64,000 bases of DNA from Favolaschia claudopus. Taxonomy: Eukaryota > Basidiomycota > Agaricomycetes > Agaricales > Mycenaceae. Position 1 is the stretch's first letter; each line of letters opens with the position of its first letter. A program made the position numbers and the translations under genes. The stretch is from the NCBI GenBank assembly GCA_037176885.1, contig JAWWNJ010000197.1:1-64000 (forward strand), given 5' to 3'. A model generated the notes under the pieces. That model saw nothing but the letters and a program-made list of their open reading frames with translations, was not told where the DNA came from and did not search any database. Shown piece by piece: positions 11,203-23,715 of the stretch.

Positions 11203-11574
11203 CGTTTTTAGTCAAGAAAACTCGAAGGATACTGTACAGCGAACGCTGCGGTGACCGGTCAGGGAGAACCCCCAAAGAAAAAGACCACGTCACACAAGAG
11301 ACTAAGATGAGCAGAACAAAGGCGTCGTAGACTGCAAGCCTAGAAGAGAACGAAAACAATTGGGAAGGGAGGAACAAGAACGAGCCCTGCTGGCAACTCG
11401 AGTTGAATATGGCAGTTTGTGACAGAGCTCGATTCAGACTCCGCTCGTTTATCCCGAAATATAGCCGTAATTCGACAATTTCTCGATGAACTCGTTTGCA
11501 GCAAACGAAAGACTTGTACACATCGATTCAGGTTATGGAATACAACTACAACGGGGCGGTAAATCAAAACTAAA
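11203..11574. other. Intergenic stretch upstream of the prion-like gene
   Basis: No gene recognised. It must hold the promoter of the gene starting at 11202 and the 3' end of VFA1; both are on the minus strand. Confidence 0.5.
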
Positions 11575-12369
11575 CTACAGAGTTCCACGAGGTGCGCCTG
11601 AAAAGAAAGTGAACACATGCAAACCAAATCACGGAAAAAAAAATCATCAGGTATGGACATACCTGGGAGACGCGGCGCGAGATCTTTGGCTTGAGCCGCT
11701 TGCCTGCGTTTACGGTGTTCCGTTTGGCGCACTATTGTGGTGGAAAGATCAGGTCGAGTCGCACCACCAGCAATCAGATACCGCACATGAAAACATATCT
11801 CGATGAAGAGTAAACCGTTCATGGGTCGGAGTCGACGAGGGTTTCGGAGAAAGCGATCCAGGAATTTTGAGAGAGTCCTTCGAGTCATTATCAGCGTCCT
11901 TGGCCTTTTCTTTGTCCTTGTCCTTGTTGTCGGCGGCTTTCGAGTCCTTATCTTTCTCAGTCTTCTCCTTCTCAGCCTTTTCTTTGTCGGCCTTCTCCTT
12001 CTCTTTCTTGCGCTTCTGGCGTTCCTCCCATTCCGCCACAGCTTTTCCAACGTCCTCTTGACTGACGGCCGGTTTACTCTGAGCAGCAGGATCGGCAAAA
12101 GGGCTCGCAAAACCGGGATCAGTTAGATGGACTGGGCAGGTGTAGAGGAAGTCGACGGTGTTGATAGTCGCAAGAACAGTCGTCGTAGGTTTATAGCACA
12201 CAAAGCAGGGTTTTGGGGTGCCTGCGGTCTGCGCCAAATCTAGCTAGCTGCGTATTCGAGGCCGATGCAGAAGCCACATACGCGCTTGTAATAGAGCTAA
12301 TCCACAGCGTCATGTCTTTCAATTGCAGCGGAAAGCGGCAGCCCGTGGACGTACATTGGTAAAAGACAT
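11575..12369 (-). CDS. VFA1: VPS4-associated protein 1 (Vfa1)
   Basis: Vfa1 binds the AAA ATPase Vps4 and modulates ESCRT-III disassembly at endosomes. Spliced reading from ATG 12369: MSFTNLYYKR joins TAGTPKPCFVCYKPTTTVL, giving the zinc-ribbon-like CxxC, then DFLYTCPVHLTDPGFA, a highly charged Lys/Glu/Asp coiled-coil stretch (about residues 75-140), and the conserved tail HRDMFSLRQTEHRKRRQA followed by APRLPGAPRGTL. Introns: one after the first five codons, one after YYKR, one inside HRDMFS/LRQTEH and one in LPG/APRGTL. No frame break seen. It diverges from SFA1 over 165 bp. The charged middle is low complexity; the two ends are diagnostic. Confidence 0.9.
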
Positions 12370-14442
<2,073 letters not shown>

Positions 14443-14607
14443 AGCAAAGAGGCATCCGGATGTAAAATATCTGTATTTTTCAGCGCCCGATAAATTCAAG
14501 AGACAGCCGTTTGTATTTTGTTGTGTCCTGTAGGATATTCCTCCATTCCATGTTATTCCAGGAAACAAAAAAGGTATCATCAGATGTGGGAAAAGGGAAC
14601 GACGAGA

Positions 14608-16315
14608 TCACACCCCACGGTCCACCATGACTCTTGGAGGTCTCTTTGAGCCTATGATCGCCCGCCAAAGCGCGAGCAGCGCAGCATTCACCTCGCGCCG
14701 CCTCACACCACTCTTCTTCCACAACAACCTTATTACGGCAAGCACGCATAGTAGAAACGAAGTATCTAAGAGCAGCCGCCGCACGATTATAGCAGTTGGC
14801 GAGCGGTTCTCGTCCCGCGCGAAAAATGTCGCGGCTTCTTGTAGTGCTTCAATGCCTCGAGCGATAGGATTTGCTACTAGAGACCACATGCCAAGGTCTT
14901 CCAGGTCCCACTCACGCCTGTCCCGACCGTATGAAGGTGACCCGCGACCTGCGCCCCACGCTGGGGACCCGGCAGCCCGGGGGCTCACCGTTATGCGGGA
15001 TCGGGAGAGGCGCCCAGAGAGAGATTCGATCGACTCCATGCGCTCGGACAACGCGGCAACATGCGCCTGTATGTTTTGGATCGCATGCTCGATCGTTGGG
15101 AGAGAACCGGGACGTGGAGAGGGCACACCATATGGCCGCTGCGGTATGGACTGCACCTGTCCGCGATATTGTGGGTGTGCGGGGTAAAGGTTTGGCGGTG
15201 ACGCCAATCCGGCCCGAGACGACTCAGAAAATTGGCCGACGTAGGTACTGGGGAAAAATCCCGATGAGTTGGACGGTTCTGCGAATGCGGAAGGAGTCTC
15301 AAAACCGGGCATTGGCTGGGTTTCTGGGACTCTGTTGAGCATTGGAGGAGGGGATGTTGCAAGCGAACCGGCCATAGGTGTGCGATACCGGTAAGATGAC
15401 ATTGATACTGATGACGGCGGTCGGTTGATCTGAGACGCAGGTATTGGTGTGTGTGCTACCGGAATTTGCGTGGGGGCCTCGTCGTCGGTTTCGTCTTCAG
15501 AGGTCTCCGGTTCTTGCGCTTGCTGCGCTGGCGCCATTTGTCGAGCTTGAGCATATTGAGATGATGAAGGCCCCTCCTCGGATGTACTAGAGCCCGAAGA
15601 GTCAGAATGTCCAGAGCCAGACAAATGTCCTGAATAAATAAGTCTGCATGGGGTGACAGACAGAGAGAAGAGGAGAATTACTGCTCATAACGATATTCGA
15701 AGGATCGCCGCCGTAAGATTCCAGCTCTTGGATGAGGTCTGCCGATACCGTGCGGTCGGAATACTTGCGTAAGACCTGAGCGATTTATTTAGTCGTACTC
15801 AGGACTGAACAGAGATATTAACGAACCTTCATCAAGGTACCTACGTACAACCACTTCGCCTCGTACGGGTCGATATCTTTATGCTTTGCCCATGCATCCC
15901 TACGTTCGAATGATAAGTAAAGCCTGCAAAGACGTAACTAAACGGTAGGACTTACCATTTCGCTCGTCCGAGCATGTCCCACATACCTGGCCGAGGTGAA
16001 GTCACATTCCCGACCGTTGCTAATAAATGCACGTCAGAACGGTCTGCTTGTCCATCGAGATGTCAATAAGTACCCTGCTTGTAAAGACTGGAACCATGGT
16101 GGCCAAGGTCAGATAACCTTCGAATGCAAAGGAAGAGAAAAAGACTCGCCTGTACATTGCAAGCTTCTCGTCGTATCTAAAGGTATAAGTTGAGCTCTAC
16201 CTGAACACAACATAGATCACGGTGGGTACCCAGTTTGTATGGGTCCAGTCTTTGGCAAACTCTGGACGATCTCTACAGCACGGTCGAATTGGGCGTCTAT
16301 TAATTCATGCGACAT
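14608..16315 (-). CDS. Tail-anchored acyl-CoA-binding protein (ACBD5/Atg37-like)
   Basis: N-terminal acyl-CoA-binding domain: MSHELIDAQFDRAVEIVQ, DEKLAMYSLYKQATVGNV, SPRPGMWDMLGRAKWDAWA, YVGTLMKVLRKYSDRT. These contain the Tyr/Lys ligand-binding residues of the ACBP fold. A Ser/Pro/Gln-rich linker of about 200 residues follows, then a weak coiled coil and one hydrophobic segment near the C-terminus (TSFLLCVLAVIRLLW), then a basic tail. This layout matches ACBD5 and yeast-type Atg37, which sit in peroxisomal or ER membranes and act in lipid contact sites and pexophagy. Targeting is inferred. Five introns or more; 16149-16088 has a GC donor (GCGAGT). Start ATG 16315; no frame break seen. Confidence 0.88.
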
Positions 16316-16795
16316 GGCTGGGTTCAGAGCCCTGCTGGGGCGACTGTGGCAGGTTACCGGGGCGGCTGACGCGTTGGCGCTGCAGACGGGTAAGGCAGGA
16401 GAAAAGGCGCTGAGTGAGGTGGGTAAATCAAAATACACGTGAAATCCGCGATTTTCCCGACTCGATCACGTTCGGACGCGATCCGAAATGCCGACCAGTC
16501 CAACTCGAAGCTTGCAGCGTCCACGAACCGAACCGACACTCAAACGAGACGGGAGCCGCAACATTCTAGGCTATTGTATTATTTAGAAAAGCTCTCTAGT
16601 TTCTGATTACACGCTCCGGTATGTTACATCGGGACCGCCAACATGCTTTCCATCTGAGAGAAATGAAGCGTGGAGGAGTCGGGTTCGCGCTGTATCGAGC
16701 GAGGGAGCGGCGTCGAATGTTCCCAGCCAGCAGGCTGGAAGAAGAATGGGGCCGAATAATAGACCGTTCATTCCTGCGGGAGCTCGATTAGTCGA
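16316..16795. other. Intergenic stretch between two minus-strand genes
   Basis: Promoter side of the acyl-CoA-binding gene and 3' side of mS34. I see no gene here. A short + strand open frame from 16746 is antisense to the end of mS34 and is taken as a shadow. Confidence 0.5.
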
Positions 16796-17256
16796 TCACA
16801 AAAAACCAACGGCAGAAGGACAGCGTACGCCTTTCACTTCCACTTCCACTTGTACTTCCACTGGCAGCGGCGCTGGGGCTGCCGAACGACCTTCCCGCCA
16901 TTTGTACTTCAAGCCCCCACGTATCAATTCCTCTCGTCCTTCTGTGACTAGTTTGCCTTCAAGTTCGTCCAATATTGGTGATAATGCGACGGCGTGAGGC
17001 AACAAAGCCGACCTTTCCAGTATAACTGACCCCAAGCCTTTCCATGGTCCCCATTGCACTTGAATTGTGCGCGTGTAATACGCCAGAAAGATTCGGAAAT
17101 GTGTTTTTGCGACCACCGAGTTTGGTGAACTTCCTTGCCCACAGCGTTAGGTGTCCTTGAGAGGACCTGGTATAGATTTGCAGGGTTATGTTTGAGGACA
17201 GGAGGAATAGCGTGCCGCGGCAGCAGCCGCTGCAGAGATTTCGCTACCGTGGCCAT
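16796..17256 (-). CDS. Mitochondrial small-subunit ribosomal protein mS34 (MRPS34 family)
   Basis: Short basic protein from ATG 17256: MATVAKSLQRLLPRHAIPPV, then LYQVLSRTPNAVGKEVHQTRW, FWRITRAQFKC and HGKAWGQLYWK, features I associate with the mS34 family. An intron at about 17018-16952 joins to TEGREELIRGGLKYKWREG, matching the family's C-terminal pattern; its donor (GTCGGC) is weak. The last residues are Val/Glu-rich and may be lineage specific. The start codon is only 39 bp from that of GatC on the other strand, and both products act in mitochondrial translation. Alternative: another small mitoribosomal protein. Confidence 0.68.
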
Positions 17257-17295
17257 GGTGGGGAAGGCCAAAGAAAGTGCGATCAAAAATTTCTG
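17257..17295. promoter_or_regulatory. 39-bp gap between divergent mS34 and GatC start codons
   Basis: The two ATGs face away from each other with only 39 bp between. Untranslated leaders must be extremely short or overlap the opposite gene, so the two are probably served by a shared bidirectional promoter partly inside coding sequence. Confidence 0.6.
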
Positions 17296-17739
17296 ATGTC
17301 CTTCCTCTTTCGACCACCATGTCGTCGCGTCAGCCGCGCCTTTTCTTCGCTGCCTAAACGCGCCCCAGAGACTGACTCGTGCGGAATTCCGCGTCGTCCG
17401 ACGTGGTCCGTCAACGAGCTTCTCTCGTCTTATCCCGTTCCTTCGCTGTCCCCCGAGACATTTCAACGCATACATGATCTCTCTGCATTGATACCTCCCG
17501 AGCAAGGGACCACCAAACACCAGGAACTCAAGGCAGAACTAGAGGAGCTCATTCGGCTAGTGGAGGCCGTAAAAATGGTGGATACAGATGGTGTCGCTAC
17601 GTTCGAACGGGAAGACCCTGGTAAACAGGCGGCAGCGCTCAACTCTCATAAAGAGTCGGAAGGTGGACGTTCGCTGTTGAAGCACGCTGCACGCACCCGC
17701 GACGGATTCTATGTGGTTGACGCCGACAAGCCTCATTGA
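17296..17739 (+). CDS. gatC: Glutamyl-tRNA(Gln) amidotransferase subunit C, mitochondrial (GatC-like)
   Basis: GatC stabilises the GatA/GatB enzyme that turns Glu-tRNA(Gln) into Gln-tRNA(Gln) in mitochondria. The single-exon product starts with a targeting-type peptide (MSFLFRPPCRRVSRAFSSLP). It continues with WSVNELLSSYPVPSLSPE, FQRIHDLSALIPP, an amphipathic helix LKAELEELIRLVEAVK and the C-terminal LLKHAARTRDGFYVVDA, which match the GatC domain and its extended tail. At 147 residues it is somewhat longer than bacterial GatC, as expected with a presequence. It diverges from mS34 and converges on the permease gene with about 120 bp between stops. Confidence 0.85.
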   Translation: MSFLFRPPCRRVSRAFSSLPKRAPETDSCGIPRRPTWSVNELLSSYPVPSLSPETFQRIHDLSALIPPEQGTTKHQELKAELEELIRLVEAVKMVDTDGVATFEREDPGKQAAALNSHKESEGGRSLLKHAARTRDGFYVVDADKPH

Positions 17740-17859
17740 ACCGTAACGCGAATCTATCTTCAACCCAAACATTGCCTTGACTTCCGTTCCAGATATTATA
17801 TCATTATGATTACAAGTATCGAGTCCAGTTACACGGGGAAAAGAACTTCTCAATACCGT

Positions 17860-20800
17860 TCACATCTATAACAAATTCTTGAGCTCTGCCCGACAGAGAA
17901 ATCTCGGAGCACATACCAGCCATGCCCAGAACTTCTCAATCTTTGTGTTAGGGGGAGGATCGTCGGGCTCTGCTTCAATTTCTGCGATATTGGTAACAAA
18001 GTCCAGATCCTCTGGTCGCTTCCAGTAGAATTCTCCGCTGCGCCGCCAGTAGTAATATTTAGCGCCCGCATAGAGGATGGGGAACAAGATGAAAGGCAGA
18101 TAGTTCGTCACAAAGGTTGCAGTGTCCCATTTATTTTTGAGGAAAACAGCCCAACCGCTGAACTGGATATTTCAGAGTAACATGAAGCAGCCATATCAAG
18201 TTGAGACAGTTATCACTCACGAAGCAAATTATAATGCAGGCGCAGCCTGCGTACCAGGCCGCATACGGTTGTAGTGGTGAGGCAAACGGCAAGTGCTTGC
18301 GTTCATACCCTTGGGACTTCATCCCCGCATGGAAGCGCAAATATGTGACGCAAATCCCTGCACGACATAGTGAGATTGTGTTGTTTCCAAAAACCGAGCC
18401 TTGCGTACCAAACCAAGTCATCAAGCCCCTAAGCACGAATGAAGCGACAATCAGCTACAATAAGTACGGTAGCATCCAGTGAACCAACATACGCTATCGA
18501 AGTCATGTTTGAGAACCAGACAAAGACTGGGCGGGAATGAAGTGTCAATGGTGCCAAAAGCCGAATCAAAGCAGGGCAAACCTTTGTTGGACCCAGATGT
18601 AACACCCATGTAGGCGAGACACACACTGTTCAATGAAGGTTAAATTGATGCAGGAGCAAGATACAATTCACGAACAAGGCAGAACAAAACACAAGTGAGA
18701 CGATCGGAAGACCATTAGGCAGCGTCTGCATAAGACTCATCAGCTGAATTCTCTTCGTACCTAGACAGAAGTCATGTACCTTCATGAAGATTTTCGGTGC
18801 GTTTCCAGCCGTTGCAAGACCATCTGGAAGGAAGTCAGCTTCAACGAAATGACGAACTCGGGTCGGAACGAACATAAGGCGCGAGATGAAGTGTACAAAT
18901 CACTAGACCCAGCACTCCATGCAGATGTGAGTAGACAGGCGTTGATTAGCTACGGAAAAAAAGATCAGTCATCGTATACCGATGGGAGCAAATTGGACTG
19001 TACAGAAGGCAATGCCTTGATTCCAGAGCTATGGAAAATGACCCGTTTGTTAGGGTACTTGGAAAGGTGTATAGTCCGCACCGTTGGATGGCAATGACAA
19101 ATCTGTAGATACTATGAGCTGCAATCGCAATTGGGTAAGTGTCTTTTCGCTTACGGGGAACTTGCAGCTGTGCCACTCGCCAGATTCAAGTGTTCATCAT
19201 TGGAAGGGACGAGGAGCCCAATGATGATGACCTGCAGAAGTGAGACATTCTATAGTTACATTCAAGTGAATTCGTACTCCGCCAATATAGAACAATAAGA
19301 TTCTGCAAGACATTTGAGTACTCGGCATTTTATGCGGGCGAGTAGATACCTGATGTAAACGCGCTTGATAGCCTTTGGGAGGTTTCGACGAGGATTCTTT
19401 GCCTCCCCTGCAGCAATCTGGTAACAATCAGGACAGAAACTAGGTTCCTGAGAGACGTTACGCACAGCAACGATTTCAGTCCCACTATGCACCACATAAG
19501 AGTCGTATCGACGGGACAAGCAAACCGGAGAGTACGCACATGTAGGAAAACGCGGCTTGCGTCATCACTAACACCAGGTTTATTGACGAAATTCTATGGT
19601 TGGCGATATCTACCCACCTTCCCACCAGCCAAGGAACCGTCCCTTAGCGCCAGCAATGTCGTTAAATTGGACAAAAGGTCCGGGGTTTTTCCAATATCGG
19701 AAACCGATTCTATCGTGGTCTGGCCCACCTAAATCGCAAAGGCGATTAATTAGTGGTGCGTGGGCTACTTCCGAACACAAACCTCCCAAGTCGAGGACAA
19801 TTCCAAGGATGATGAGACCAGTAATCGTTACTACTTTGATCGAGCTGAGAATGGTGTTAGGAATGGGATGGCTTTCAGCCAAGCGCGACTTACGCGAAAA
19901 CGAATTCGGCCTCTCCATACACGCCTGGATAAGATGAGTGATTGTGGCTCAAAGATCGCTTTGGGCAAGAAGACGTACCGGCGCCGCACATGTTTATACC
20001 GATAACAACAATCTGAATACGCTGAATGAGACGCATATCTTTACCGGACGCAGTAGACTTGCCGCAATGATAGTTATCCAAACCTTGAGACCACCTCAGA
20101 GTCAGAATGGGAACAACTGAAGCGACTGTGCGATACTGACCGCGTTGTTTACACTGTGATTCCAATAATTTATGAGAACAGCCGCCGCGGACAATTCGGC
20201 AGGTAGCACGACCTGGGAAGGTGTCAAACCCAGACCAAATTTACAGACTTTGTGAGGGAATATGTTAGGTGCTCCTTACAGTCCAGTTGTACCTGTTTTG
20301 ATAACTCATTATCCGTGTCAATATTTTACAACGTGAACACGCACCAGTAATTCCACCCCATTGTGAACGAAAATGCAGGATCAACCTAAAACGAACGAGT
20401 GAGCAAGAACGATTGAATAAAGCTGGACTTACAAATCGTTCCGCAAGCTTGATATGTCCACCCGGAATTGGGAGATATGCGATCATTTCACCGAGAGAGA
20501 TCCTGCGCAAGACCTTCAGTACAGTGTAAAGAACAATGACCCAACTACGTGCATCACGGAATAAGTTATGCTGCCCTAAAAATGAAGTGAGCGACCCCGA
20601 AACGATTGAGTCGAGTGCAAGTGCTTACGACTGTCAGATAACCAAGCAATAGACCTGAATATTGAATCTAAGCGACAGGCGAGTGTCTCAAGGTCAATAA
20701 TCTACTCACCGATCGGTCCTCCATCTCGTAGTGAATTCGCTATATCTATATCAGGTGGATGGTTCTCTTCTACTGCCTTCGGAAACTTGCCTGTGTTGAG

Positions 20801-21230
20801 AAACAATCCAGTGCCGATGACGCCTGTTTATTTTTAGCTCGGAAAATTTCAGGCAACGGCCGTTGTAATTGCTTACCGCCAATACTATAGTAGTGGAACG
20901 CTAGCGTCATCCAAGGTCGGTTTGTTCAAGCAATGAACGCACCTAATCATCGCAATGTGGCCTTCAAACAGACGATGAGAGACGCCTCGCGAATATGCGC
21001 ACAACACTTACGATTCTTCAACTGTCTGACTAGCTGGTAGAGGTCACGCAAAGTGTCGGATGAATTCTCTGGAAAGAAAGCACCTTAGTTTCTCCCACTT
21101 CGCCATCAGCTTTCAGCCGCGAGCCAGCCTGAGATTCGGCATCGAAAGAGCCTTCGCGGACCTCCTCAGTCTGGTGTTTCTCCGAGCCCGCATTCATCGC
21201 GCCGTTCGATTTTTCTGCGTCAGAATTCAT
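17860..21230 (-). CDS. Amino-acid permease, YAT/AAT family (GAP1-like)
   Basis: Plasma-membrane proton symporter for amino acids. From ATG 21230: a hydrophilic N-terminus (MNSDAEKSNGAMNAGSEKH) and then twelve predicted membrane helices spread over many exons. Family signatures include GEMIAYLPIPGGHIKLAERF, the fungal AAT signature region; FVFASIKVVTITGLIILGIV; AGEAKNPRRNLPKAIKRV; GNAPKIFMK; and SNMTSIAGLMTWFG with TYLRFHAGMKSQGYER. The C-terminal tail is PEDLDFVTNIAEIEAEPDD and ends around KFWAWL. The last intron (GTATGT...TTATAG) may leave only ATG TGA after it; without splicing the stop is at 17866. More than ten introns in 3.4 kb. Substrate range cannot be read from sequence. Confidence 0.92.
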
Positions 21231-21556
21231 GGTCGGGGCTCCGAGCAAGTGGGAAAATCCAGAGGTTCGTTCGGTTGGTTAAATAAGGCTCGGAGCTCAA
21301 GCTGTTGGGTTGACATCAGCCCCGGTTCATATGCTTCCACATCGGCTTCGCGCAGCCGCGCGTCTTTGTTACCCCACTTTACTCCTCTCGTGAGTCGTGA
21401 GCGTGATCGAAGATTCGAATCCCGTTAACGCTGTTATGAGTACCCCGGTCTTTGCGGTAGGTAGCGGAGATTGATGGAAATTTGGGCAGTTTGAAGGCAG
21501 GAAAAATGCAGGTTTAGATGTAAGTACAGAGACAAGCAAGAGGGTGGAAGGAGAGT
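21231..21556. other. Intergenic stretch, permease promoter side
   Basis: Between the permease start and the DUT1 stop, both minus strand. No gene recognised. A TTCGAATCCC string at about 21414-21423 resembles a tRNA B-box but no cloverleaf could be built around it. Confidence 0.5.
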
Positions 21557-22280
21557 CTATGGATTCAAGGACATATGGCCACCAGTAGAACCGAAACCTC
21601 CAGCACCGCGGAGGGTTTCGTCAAGATCCTATTTACGGAAGTTCAACGACGTCAGAGTTGCTTCCAAATTTAGCACGCGCCTGAACTTCGAGAACGTCGG
21701 GAGTGTATATCCTCTCGATGATGAGTTGGGCGATGCGGTCTCCCTCCTCCACTGTTGTATTTTTGCAGCAGCGACTCCGAAGAAAAATAAGAATACGCAC
21801 CTTCAAAATCTTTGTCCGAGAGATTGAACAGCAATACAAAGACAACACCGCGATAGTCGGCGTCGATGACACCGGCGCCAGTGTCAATCATGAATTTTGA
21901 AGCTGTTTGCGTGAACAGAGGATATAGACAAGGAGATTGAACATACCAAGGCCACTGCGCGGTGCCACACGTCCGTATGTCCCTGCGGGAACAGCAATCG
22001 AGATCTGTGTGTCCACCAGAGCCTTGCCGCGAGCAGGGATCGTCTTTTTCTCGGCGCTGGAGGCATTGGAGGCCAATAAGGCGCGTAAATTGGGAGAAAA
22101 CACGTCGAACAAGCACCTATACAAGTCATAGCCAGCAGACAAAGGAGAGCCTCTTGTCGGCAATTTAGCCTTTTCAGAGAGACGCTTGATGAGGAGGTTC
22201 GAGACTGGTGCAAGAGGAGCGTCTGAATCGACCGGAGACATCTTTCTTTTCTTCACTTGAGGGGAATCCGACAATGACAT
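21557..22280 (-). CDS. DUT1: Deoxyuridine 5'-triphosphate nucleotidohydrolase (dUTPase)
   Basis: Hydrolyses dUTP to dUMP and pyrophosphate, keeping uracil out of DNA. From ATG 22280 a Lys/Ser/Pro-rich leader with a KKRK patch, possibly nuclear, precedes the trimeric dUTPase motifs: SAGYDLYSAE (motif 1), APRSGLA (2), [11 protein letters not shown] (3), [10 protein letters not shown] (4) and the Gly-rich [10 protein letters not shown] arm (5). All five motifs are present, so the enzyme should be active. Introns lie after AGYDLY, after SGL, after SDKDFE and after LEVQ. The last (21680-21629) has no usable GT donor and must use GC (CAG/GCGCGT). No frame break seen. Confidence 0.96.
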
Positions 22281-22499
22281 GGAAGGAGGTAACAAGGTCG
22301 CGCTATACACAATATCAAACATGCACACACAAGGCCTCACGCGCCGCTGCCGTAATTGAGCCTGTTCCTGGTACTGATTAAGGGACCAGGTCTGGAAGAC
22401 GAATTAAAATATTCCGGTGATTGCTCGATCATCCCATAGCAACTGTCAGCGCCGCCACTGTTTGCTCTTGCTTCGATGCTTGTCCCACCCAATGACCCA

Positions 22500-22757
22500 T
22501 CTCGCAAAAGGAAGGGTTGCAAAAATGGGGGTTGTGAAAAAAGTCGACTCAAAATGCGCTTCACCAAAAACTCGAACGAGAATCCACAACCCCCCCCCAG
22601 GGGGGGGTTGTGAAAAATTGCGACTCGAAACGCGCTTCACCAAAAACTCGAACGAGAATTCACAACCCCCCCTTGGGAGGGGTTGTGAAAAAAAATGCGA
22701 CTCCGAACGCGGCCCACGTTAAACGCAAACTGAATTTCACTACCCCTCCCTTTGCGA
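22500..22757. repeat. Array of G-run/C-run palindromic units with inverted ends, copy 1
   Basis: Outer ends are inverted copies: CTCGCAAAAGGAAGGG at the left and CCCTCCCTTTGCGAG at the right. Between them are three units of about 60-75 bp. Each opens with a G run plus TTGTGAAA and closes with TTCACAA-type sequence plus a C run, so each is itself an inverted repeat. Shared core: GCGACTC, AACGCGCTTCACC, AAAAACTCGAACGAGAAT. Units abut as C9-A-G8 and C7-TT-GGG. Confidence 0.85.
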
Positions 22758-22793
22758 GATTGAAGGTCGCAACGCTCTCACCTATCAACACAA

Positions 22794-22854
22794 ACGCGTC
22801 GCGTTGACGCGTTCGCCCTCAACATAACGTCGTGGGAGGTGTGACTCCACGCGT
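22794..22854. promoter_or_regulatory. Three ACGCGT boxes within 61 bp
   Basis: ACGCGT at 22794-22799, 22807-22812 and 22849-22854, about 510-570 bp upstream of the DUT1 start. In yeasts this hexamer recruits MBF to S-phase genes. Single copies occur elsewhere in the window at roughly chance level; the tight cluster is what stands out. Confidence 0.4.
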
Positions 22855-23276
22855 CGAGAATTCACGGACGTGCGTAAAATCTACAGGGTTCAGTAAGTAA
22901 TCCAACTCCCTCTCCCTTCTCTGCAGGTCATTGATGTCAGTCATCTTTTGAAAGGTTTAGCTGCCGTCTGACTCTGACCGCGACGTATATTGACACAACG
23001 ACGACGCGCTGAAACGCGCCCCATGGTGATGGCGATGCTGCCGGTGCGGCGCCGGCCCATCCCCGCATCATAGCTGCATACTACTGCTCGCAAGAGCACC
23101 GCTACGTTGCTCAAGTCTGTGGGCTCTTGTGGGAGCTGCGCCGTAGTTATGCTGTATTGTCCGGGGTTCAGTGATTCTCTGACATTGTCTGTACGAGGAG
23201 CCATTGTGTAGTGTACATGTAAACTCACAATCGAGACCAACGCGAGAGTTGAATTTTCCCTCGCTTCAAATTTTTA

Positions 23277-23577
23277 CTCGCAAAAGGAGGGGTTGCGAAA
23301 ATCCATAAACCCCCCCGGGGGGGGTTATGAAAAAATTCGATTCAAGACGCATTCTGCCAGCAACTCGCACAAAATTCATAAACCCCCCCGGGGGGGGTTA
23401 CGAAAAAAATGCGACTCAAAACGTGCTTCAGCAAAAAACTCAAACGAAAATCCATAACCCCCCGCCGGGGGGGTTGTGAAAAAATTTGGGGGGTTTTGTG
23501 AATTTTTGCAACTGCGACTCCAAACTCGCTTCACAAAAAACTCGAACGAGAATTCACAACCCTCCCTTTGTGAGAGA
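23277..23577. repeat. Array of G-run/C-run palindromic units with inverted ends, copy 2
   Basis: Starts CTCGCAAAAGGAGGGG and ends CCCTCCCTTTGTGAGAG, the same inverted ends as copy 1. Four units, of which the first is short. Units are separated by C7G8-type junctions (for example CCCCCCCGGGGGGGG near 23392). The last unit carries the same GCGACTC...AAAAACTCGAACGAGAATTC core as copy 1; the inner ones are more diverged. Confidence 0.85.
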
Positions 23578-23715
23578 GGTACCAGGTGTGCCCGGAGGGC
23601 CTTGGTATAATAAACCAAGAATTATAATCAAGCGACCCAGTATAGTACGAGGGAATTGTTAGAGCGTCTGTCGTAGAGAAGAGAAACTAGATATACAGTA
23701 GCACCTGGGCGACAT

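Larger units (their letters stand above)
22281..23715. other. 1.4-kb gap between DUT1 and the WKF gene, with repeats
   Basis: Holds the DUT1 promoter, the two repeat arrays at 22500-22757 and 23277-23577, and between them three ACGCGT boxes at 22794, 22807 and 22849. A minus-strand open frame (23204-22941, 87 codons from MAPRTDNVRESLNPGQYS) could code a small protein; it matches no family I know and is listed here rather than as a gene. Confidence 0.6.

Noticed and set aside
21395..21435. TTCGAATCCC string resembling a Pol III B-box
   Set aside because: The flanks do not form a T stem or acceptor stem, so no tRNA can be built.
22941..23204. 87-codon minus-strand frame between the repeat arrays
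   Set aside because: It has an ATG but no recognisable domain, splice pattern or conserved motif; kept only as a note in the gap entry.
22500..23577. CRISPR array
   Set aside because: The units abut without unique spacers, are palindromic with long C/G runs, and the genome is eukaryotic.
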